Source: an uncultured Clostridia bacterium
Lineage (GTDB): Bacteria > Bacillota > Clostridia > Christensenellales > CAG-917
Assembly: GCA_934277615.1 (NCBI GenBank)
Contig: CAKQUV010000005.1
Span: 1 to 64,000 of the forward strand
Length of the DNA stretch: 64,000 bases
Reading direction: 5' to 3'
Shown: positions 59,584 to 64,000 of the stretch, one piece after another
Numbering within the stretch: the first letter of the stretch is position 1
How the letters are laid out: every line of letters starts with the position of its first letter
Position numbers and translations under genes: made by a program
The notes under the pieces: generated by a model
Databases searched by the model: none
Seen by the model: the letters and a program-made list of their open reading frames with translations, nothing else
What the model was told of the DNA's origin: nothing

Positions 59584-60330
59584 ATGAATTACGGTATTCA
59601 ACTCTTTTCGTTGCGCAAGTATCTCAAAGACGAGCAAGGCTATGACGAAGTGTTTGCTCGTGCGAAAAAGATGGGCGCGCAAGTGGTGCAGTTGTCGGGC
59701 GGAAAACCTGTCAAGGCGGAGTATATCAAGGAGCTTGTAGACAAATACGATTTGCCCGTTTGCATAACTCACGACAAGTTCGATAGACTCCAAAACGACC
59801 TCGACGCGCTTGTTGCCGAGCATAAGATTTACGGTTGCGACAATATGGGCATAGGCATGATGCCAAAGCAGTTCCGCACTGGAAAAATCGAGGATTTGGA
59901 CAGATTTATCCGCTTTCTCAACGACACGGCGGAGCGCCTTGCAAAGGACGGTATGACCATTGCGTATCACAATCATTGGTTTGAGTTCGATACAATCGAC
60001 GGCAAGGTTATCTACGATTATATGATTGAAAACACCGATCCGAGAGTACAGTTTATACCCGATACGTATTGGATCAGGTTTACGGGCAACGACGTCGAAA
60101 AGTATCTTGAAAAACTTGACGGAAGAGTGAATACACTTCACCTCAAAGACTATAAACACAAGATTTTCAGAGCGGTGGGCAAGGGTACGCTCGACTTTAA
60201 GAGCATACTTGCAACCGCCGAGAAGTGCGGCGTGAAAAATGCCGTTATCGAACTCGATTTGTCGCCAAATCCGTACAAAAGTATGGTATTTGCGATGAAT
60301 GCGTTAAAGGGGATTGTAAATGGAAACTAA
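59584..60330 (+). CDS. sugar phosphate isomerase/epimerase (second)
   Basis: 248-residue TIM-barrel protein: MNYGIQLFSLRKYLKD start, MTIAYHNHWFEFD with the metal-binding His/Glu, VQFIPDTYWIRFTG, VNTLHLKDYK and VIELDLSPNP. This pattern is frequent for isomerases in polysaccharide-utilisation gene sets of Bacillota; the reaction is not known. It starts 3 nt after the symporter stop and overlaps the esterase gene by 11 nt. Confidence 0.85.
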   Translation: MNYGIQLFSLRKYLKDEQGYDEVFARAKKMGAQVVQLSGGKPVKAEYIKELVDKYDLPVCITHDKFDRLQNDLDALVAEHKIYGCDNMGIGMMPKQFRTGKIEDLDRFIRFLNDTAERLAKDGMTIAYHNHWFEFDTIDGKVIYDYMIENTDPRVQFIPDTYWIRFTGNDVEKYLEKLDGRVNTLHLKDYKHKIFRAVGKGTLDFKSILATAEKCGVKNAVIELDLSPNPYKSMVFAMNALKGIVNGN

Positions 60331-61537
60331 AACCGTATCCACGCCTTGCGGAAATGTAATCGGACAAGTTACGCCATACGGAGCAACGTTCAGAGGCGTT
60401 GAGTATGCTAAGGCAAAAAGATTTGAAATGCCAAAAGAAGTTGAGGCATATTCGGGTGATTTCGACGCAACCGAGCAAGGCGTTTGCTGTCCGCAAATGC
60501 GCGCGTATTGGAACGAGGAACACAGATTTTATTATCAGGAATTCCGAAAAGGCAAGACTTTCAAATATAGCGAAGATTGCTTGATTTTGGATATCCATAC
60601 TCCGGCCGACGCGCACGATTGCCCCGTTATCGTGTTTATTCACGGCGGAAGTTTTACGGGCGGCAGCGTAAACGAAATGCAGTTTGACGGCTCGGCTTAC
60701 ACAAAGTGCGGCGTGATTTTTGTTGCGATAAACTATCGTCTTAACGTGTTCGGATTCTTTGCGGATGGCGAAAACTGCAAAGGCAATCTCGGGCTTTACG
60801 ATCAATACACCGCAATCGAGTGGGTAAGACACAATATCGCAAGTTTCGGAGGAAATCCCGACAATATAACGCTTATGGGGCAGAGCGCAGGCGCAATGAG
60901 CATACAGACGCTTATTTGTTCGCCGCTGCTCAAAGGCAAAATCAAGGGCGCGATCATGCTCTCGGGCGGTGGAAAGAGGGGCGCAATGCTGCCGCTTTCA
61001 AAACCTAATACGAGATACTGGAAAAGGGTGGTCAAAGCAAGCGGCGCAAAGTCGTTTGATGAGTTTAAGACCATGCCGACAGAGAAAGTGTGGACGACGT
61101 GGAAAACCAAGTTCGCACTTGGAAAAGCGCTGTGCACAAAGCCTGTCATCGACGGAAATTTGGTCAAAGACGCGGAATATGCAACGGACGTGCCTATAAT
61201 CTTCGGTACGGTCAAAAAAGATTTGCTGCCGCCAATTCTCAACCATATGGCACGAGCGTATGCGCGCGGTCAAAAGCGCAAGAGCGCACCGTGCTATGTG
61301 TTTTCGCTCACACATTTGCTGCCGCCGGACAATGCGTCTTTCCATTCCTGCGACCTTTGGTATGCGCTCGGCTCGCTTGGCAAATCGCTCCGTCCGTTCA
61401 CGGCAGCGGATTATGCCTTGTCCGACGAGATGGTGGACAGATTTGCCGCTTTTGCAAAGACTCGCAATCCCAATGTTGACGGCAAAGCGCAATGGAAAAC
61501 CTATTCTTCCAAGTCCGACATCAAAGTGTTTGAGTGA
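60320..61537 (+). CDS. type-B carboxylesterase
   Basis: 405-residue alpha/beta hydrolase of the carboxylesterase-B family: SEDCLILDIHTP, oxyanion-hole VIVFIHGGSFTGG (HGG 108-110), GQSAGAMSIQ with nucleophile Ser189, and a C-terminal SFHSCDLWYALGSL holding the probable His. No signal peptide, so it acts in the cytoplasm. Within a uronate operon it could remove acetyl or methyl esters from imported uronate sugars; this is an inference from context. It is shorter than the usual 480-550. Last gene of the operon. Confidence 0.88.
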   Translation: METKTVSTPCGNVIGQVTPYGATFRGVEYAKAKRFEMPKEVEAYSGDFDATEQGVCCPQMRAYWNEEHRFYYQEFRKGKTFKYSEDCLILDIHTPADAHDCPVIVFIHGGSFTGGSVNEMQFDGSAYTKCGVIFVAINYRLNVFGFFADGENCKGNLGLYDQYTAIEWVRHNIASFGGNPDNITLMGQSAGAMSIQTLICSPLLKGKIKGAIMLSGGGKRGAMLPLSKPNTRYWKRVVKASGAKSFDEFKTMPTEKVWTTWKTKFALGKALCTKPVIDGNLVKDAEYATDVPIIFGTVKKDLLPPILNHMARAYARGQKRKSAPCYVFSLTHLLPPDNASFHSCDLWYALGSLGKSLRPFTAADYALSDEMVDRFAAFAKTRNPNVDGKAQWKTYSSKSDIKVFE

Positions 61538-61560
61538 AAATAACGAGATTTTGAGATTAT

Positions 61561-61595
61561 ATAGCGAGCGCGTAACCTGCGTTCGCTATTTTTTT
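61561..61595 (+). terminator. terminator of the uronate operon
   Basis: 11-bp stem ATAGCGAGCGC / GCGTTCGCTAT with one G-T pair, 7-nt loop and an eight-T run. Confidence 0.85.
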
Positions 61596-61616
61596 ATCGC
61601 AGATGATTTGAAACAG

Positions 61617-61645
61617 TTGACAAAAATTTTTCATAACACTATAAT
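61617..61645 (+). promoter_or_regulatory. tRNA-Arg promoter
   Basis: Full consensus TTGACA (61617-61622), exact 17-bp spacer, TATAAT (61640-61645). Confidence 0.85.
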
Positions 61646-61675
61646 TACAATGCTTAAAGATGAAAGCAAGGTTAT

Positions 61676-61752
61676 GTAGCATTAGCCCAGCTGGATAGAG
61701 CGTCTGGCTACGGACCAGAAGGTCAGGGGTTCGAATCCCTTATGCTACGCCA
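61676..61752 (+). tRNA. tRNA-Arg (anticodon ACG)
   Basis: 77 nt. Acceptor GTAGCAT pairs with ATGCTAC, G discriminator and encoded CCA. Anticodon stem TCTGG / CCAGA encloses CTACGGA, giving ACG (read as ICG after deamination), which decodes CGU, CGC and CGA. T-loop TTCGAAT. Its last 21 nt are repeated downstream at 61893 and 62267. Confidence 0.96.
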
Positions 61753-61755
61753 CAA

Positions 61756-61786
61756 AAGCCCAACTCAAACGAGTTGGGTTTTTGTT
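61756..61786 (+). terminator. tRNA-Arg terminator
   Basis: Stem CCCAACTC / GAGTTGGG with a 4-nt loop and T-rich tail, 6 nt after CCA. The same hairpin recurs after the third 3'-end copy (62291-62320). Confidence 0.85.
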
Positions 61787-61839
61787 TTGTAGCAACGGGT
61801 TCGAATGTGCGCTTTGCGCACTGCAACTTCGTTGCTCCT

Positions 61840-61913
61840 CTGACCGAGGTCAGACTGCACGCGATTGACCTTCGGTAGCAATCGCTGATGGGCGAATCCC
61901 TTATGCTACGCCA
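61840..61913 (+). repeat. 74-nt repeat ending in the tRNA-Arg 3' end, copy 1
   Basis: From CTGACCGAGGTCAG to CGAATCCCTTATGCTACGCC plus A. The last 21 nt equal the tRNA-Arg 3' end with CCA. 71 of 74 positions match the copy at 62214-62287. It is followed by its own hairpin and T run (AAAGCACAAG / CTTGTGCTTT). Confidence 0.85.
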
Positions 61914-62213
61914 ATAAAGCACAAGTCGTTTCAACGTCTTGTGCTTTATTTTTTTGTTATAAGGGATTCGAACGGGCGGAATAGCAAACAATCCGGTGGA
62001 TTGTATGCCCGCCCCGGCGTGATAATGTGCAAAAAACAGCAAAGCACTTGTATTTGTGCTGTTTTTGCGAAATTGCAAATTGAATAATTTGCATAGCGCA
62101 AACCTTTCAACAGTTGTGCGATAAAATATGTGTTTCTGTGTCGTCCGTGGATTGCGCATAGGTTAAGCGGAGCGAATCCCGTCCTTGTTTTCGATGTTTG
62201 CTTATCTCGCCCC

Positions 62214-62287
62214 CTGACCGAGGTCAGGCTGCACGCGATTGACCTTCGGTAACAATCGCTGATGAGCGAATCCCTTATGCTACGCCA
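62214..62287 (+). repeat. 74-nt repeat ending in the tRNA-Arg 3' end, copy 2
   Basis: Second copy, differing at three positions, again with the CCA end and followed by the tRNA-Arg-type terminator CCCAACTC / GAGTTGGG. The interval 61914-62213 has no gene; it holds an inverted T-arm fragment (AAGGGATTCGAACGGG at 61961-61976). Confidence 0.85.
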
Positions 62288-62342
62288 CAAAAGCCCAACT
62301 CAAACGAGTTGGGTTTTGTTTTTCGGCGTAGCATAAGGGATT
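62269..62342. repeat. large inverted repeat of the tRNA-Arg 3' end
   Basis: AATCCCTTATGCTACGCC (62269-62286) and its exact complement GGCGTAGCATAAGGGATT (62325-62342), an 18-bp perfect inverted pair around the terminator hairpin. Confidence 0.8.
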
Positions 62343-62358
62343 TGTAAATTTTGGACAA

Positions 62359-62386
62359 AAAATACGGACTTGAAGTCCGTATTTGA
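62359..62386 (-). terminator. terminator of the TetR gene
   Basis: Perfect 11-bp stem AAATACGGACT / AGTCCGTATTT with a 3-nt loop, followed by a U run on the minus strand. Confidence 0.8.
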
Positions 62387-62412
62387 TATATAACTTTAAT
62401 TATCTCACGCTT

Positions 62413-63006
62413 TTACATATTCTCGGTTTCTTCCAAGATGCCGTTGATGCCGCGGAAGGTGAGGGTGCTGACGGTTTTGGAGAAATCTTCGATGGATTGA
62501 GATCTGTCGGAATTGAACCAGTTTTGATACACTTTCATCATCCCCGATACCACGAAATCAAGCACGATGTCGAGCATATCGGGCGTGAGGCGAGTCTGCT
62601 TTGATATGATTTCTTTGGCTTTGGTTTTGAGTGCGCCGACGAGCTTTACGACGAGGCTGGAGTTGTTTTCCATTCTCATCAGGTGCCCGTAAAAGTCGAT
62701 GTCCTGATTGATTATGTCCGTCAGTTCGTTGAAAAGTCTGTTTGGGTTGTGCAAAGCCTCGGTGATATTGACGTCCATGAGCGCTTGTTCGAAAGAGTAG
62801 AGAATTTTGTTTTCGATTTCCTCAATCAGCTCGTATATGCCTGCATAGTAGTTGTAGAACGTCTTGCGATTGATGTCCGCTTTGTCGGCGATATCTTTGA
62901 TTGTGATGGTGTTGACGTCCTTTTCGAGCAACAATTGTGCAAATGCGCTATAAATTGCCTTCTTGGTTTTGACGACGCGGCGGTCGATTTTCTTATCTTC
63001 GCTCAT
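62413..63006 (-). CDS. TetR/AcrR family transcriptional regulator
   Basis: 197-residue regulator. HTH: VKTKKAIYSAFAQLLLEKDVNTITIKDIADKADINRKTFYNYYAGIYELI. The C-terminal TetR_C-like domain (LRMENNSSLVVKLVGALKTKAKEIISKQ) resembles the DhaS/YcdC-like group. Divergent from the glycosyltransferase gene (190 nt between the starts), so it may control it. A TATAAT-containing AT-rich stretch at about 63118-63130 probably holds the promoters. Confidence 0.88.
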   Translation of the reverse strand: MSEDKKIDRRVVKTKKAIYSAFAQLLLEKDVNTITIKDIADKADINRKTFYNYYAGIYELIEEIENKILYSFEQALMDVNITEALHNPNRLFNELTDIINQDIDFYGHLMRMENNSSLVVKLVGALKTKAKEIISKQTRLTPDMLDIVLDFVVSGMMKVYQNWFNSDRSQSIEDFSKTVSTLTFRGINGILEETENM

Positions 63007-63196
63007 TTTATTCTCCTATTTTGCGACGTTTTGGGAAATAATACACACAACGGAGATTTCGTGATGTTTAGGCATCGGTTTTTAAAATATAAGTCCGTTA
63101 CGTTATTCTTCTTATGTATTATAATATACATACGTGGCATAAGTCAAGATTATTGCCTAAAATTTGTCAAATACATAGCAAAAGAGAGGATATTAA

Positions 63197-64000
63197 ATGA
63201 AAGTAGCAATCGTAATCGATATTTTTCACGACAAAGGCAACGGAACGTCGATGTCCGCAAGGCATTTGGTAGAAAATCTTATTGAGAGAGGTATAGAAGT
63301 CAAGGTGCTTTGCACCAACAAAGGGCAGGACGGCGAAACGTTGGAAGGGGTGGAATTCGTAACTTTCCCCGTGCAACAAGTGCCTGTGTATCAAAAGGTT
63401 ATAGACCAACAGCACGCATGGCTCGCGTCGCCCAACGACGATAGAATACGCCTTGCGCTTCAGGATGTGGACCTCGTGCATATATACATGCCTTTCTTTT
63501 TGGGCACGCACTGCGCACGCATTGCTCATGAATTGGGCAAGCCTGTGCTCGGATGCTATCACGTGTCGGCGGAAAACATCACTTTCAACGCCAAAATGAA
63601 GTACGTTCCCGGGGCAACGCCTGCCGCTTACGAGTTTTTGAAACTAATACACTACAAGCCCGAGTGGATAAGAAACATCCATTGTCCGTCGCGTTGCATC
63701 GCGTCAACGCTGATGGGGCATATGTACACGCAAAATCTGCATATCGTGTCCAACGGCTACGACGAACATTTTGCGCCGATTGAGAATATCCGAATACCCG
63801 AGGGGTGCGATGACAAGATAATAATTACAAGCGTCGGTCGTCTTACGGAAGAAAAACGCCAGGATTTGATTATCAGAGCGGTGGCGAAGAGCAAATATAA
63901 ACACCGCATCGTGCTTATGCTCGCAGGCAAAGGGCCCAAGGAGGAGGAATACAAGGCGCTTGCGCAAAAACTCGGCGTTGATATGCGCATAGTATTCTTG
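63197..64000 (+). CDS. GT4-family glycosyltransferase (N-terminal part, runs off the window)
   Basis: 268 codons are visible with no stop before the right edge. The N-terminal Rossmann domain (KVAIVIDIFHDKGNGTSMSA, DLVHIYMPFFLGTHCARIAHELGKPVLGCYHVSAENI) and the start of the C-terminal nucleotide-sugar domain (VSNGYDEHFAPI, IITSVGRLTEEKRQDLIIRAV, VLMLAGKGPKEEEYKALAQK) are those of GT-B family 4 enzymes, such as 1,2-diacylglycerol glucosyltransferases. ATG 63197 with AGAGAGGA 6 nt upstream. Donor and acceptor unknown. Confidence 0.9.
   Translation, partial: MKVAIVIDIFHDKGNGTSMSARHLVENLIERGIEVKVLCTNKGQDGETLEGVEFVTFPVQQVPVYQKVIDQQHAWLASPNDDRIRLALQDVDLVHIYMPFFLGTHCARIAHELGKPVLGCYHVSAENITFNAKMKYVPGATPAAYEFLKLIHYKPEWIRNIHCPSRCIASTLMGHMYTQNLHIVSNGYDEHFAPIENIRIPEGCDDKIIITSVGRLTEEKRQDLIIRAVAKSKYKHRIVLMLAGKGPKEEEYKALAQKLGVDMRIVFL

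Noticed and set aside
61893..62287. Additional tRNA-Arg genes
   Set aside because: Only 21-nt 3' ends are present, preceded by unrelated sequence.

Overview
The window looks like a chromosomal segment of an uncultured gut Clostridia-type bacterium (Bacillota). This is inferred from the gene content: BspA-like leucine-rich repeats, a ribosomal-protein L27 whose N-terminal extension is matched by a neighbouring Prp protease, an XRE-cupin regulator beside potABCD, GPH sugar symporters and a uronate operon. Promoters are close to the sigma-A consensus and most starts carry AGGAGG-like sites. The order or genus cannot be settled from the sequence alone. There is no rRNA, CRISPR array, transposase or prophage gene.

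Layout. 1-5.4 kb: the end of a surface LRR protein, a MATE exporter, an M28 peptidase and small enzymes. 5.4-7.3 kb (minus): a TetR regulator with a DUF2461 protein. 7.5-11 kb: a ferrous-iron operon, feoA-feoA-feoB plus a Cys-rich partner. 11.5-16.8 kb: a lipoprotein, a nucleoside phosphorylase, an isochorismatase-fold hydrolase and three GNAT acetyltransferases. 17-19.2 kb: an AT-rich type II restriction-modification pair lying beside tRNA-Leu and bounded by copies of the tRNA-Leu terminator. 19.7-33.4 kb: housekeeping and nucleotide genes (TSCPD protein, MutT, nucleoside kinase, uracil permease-upp, rplU-prp-rpmA, OGG-type glycosylase, NYN protein). 33.5-40.3 kb: folA-thyA, a GH2 glycosidase, a phosphodiesterase, an AT-rich lipoprotein/cysteine-peptidase pair and YhbY. 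40.4-47.4 kb (minus): a CDF metal exporter and the potABCD polyamine operon headed by its XRE-cupin regulator. 48.7-61.5 kb: a uronate catabolic operon (uxaC, uxuA, SDR fructuronate reductase, eda, kdgK) joined to two sugar-phosphate-isomerase-like proteins, two Gfo/Idh/MocA oxidoreductases, a GPH symporter and a type-B carboxylesterase, with a divergent AraC regulator. 61.7-64 kb: tRNA-Arg with repeated copies of its own 3' end, a TetR regulator and the start of a GT4 glycosyltransferase.

The most unusual part is the non-coding DNA. A structured GC-rich repeat of about 0.2-0.4 kb occurs five times, always between co-directional genes and always in their orientation. One copy supplies the C-terminal 80 or so codons of an oxidoreductase gene. 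Two arrays consist of tiny, different hairpins joined by the constant word (A)ATATCACT. A pair of long stem-loops keeps its loop while the outer stems change in a compensatory way. Both tRNA genes are followed by duplicated pieces of their own 3' end or terminator. One of these duplications brackets the restriction-modification islet, whose methyltransferase carries its own HTH domain and a perfect palindrome inside its promoter.

All calls come from reading the sequence. No database search was run, so family names rest on recognised motifs and are weighted by the confidence values.
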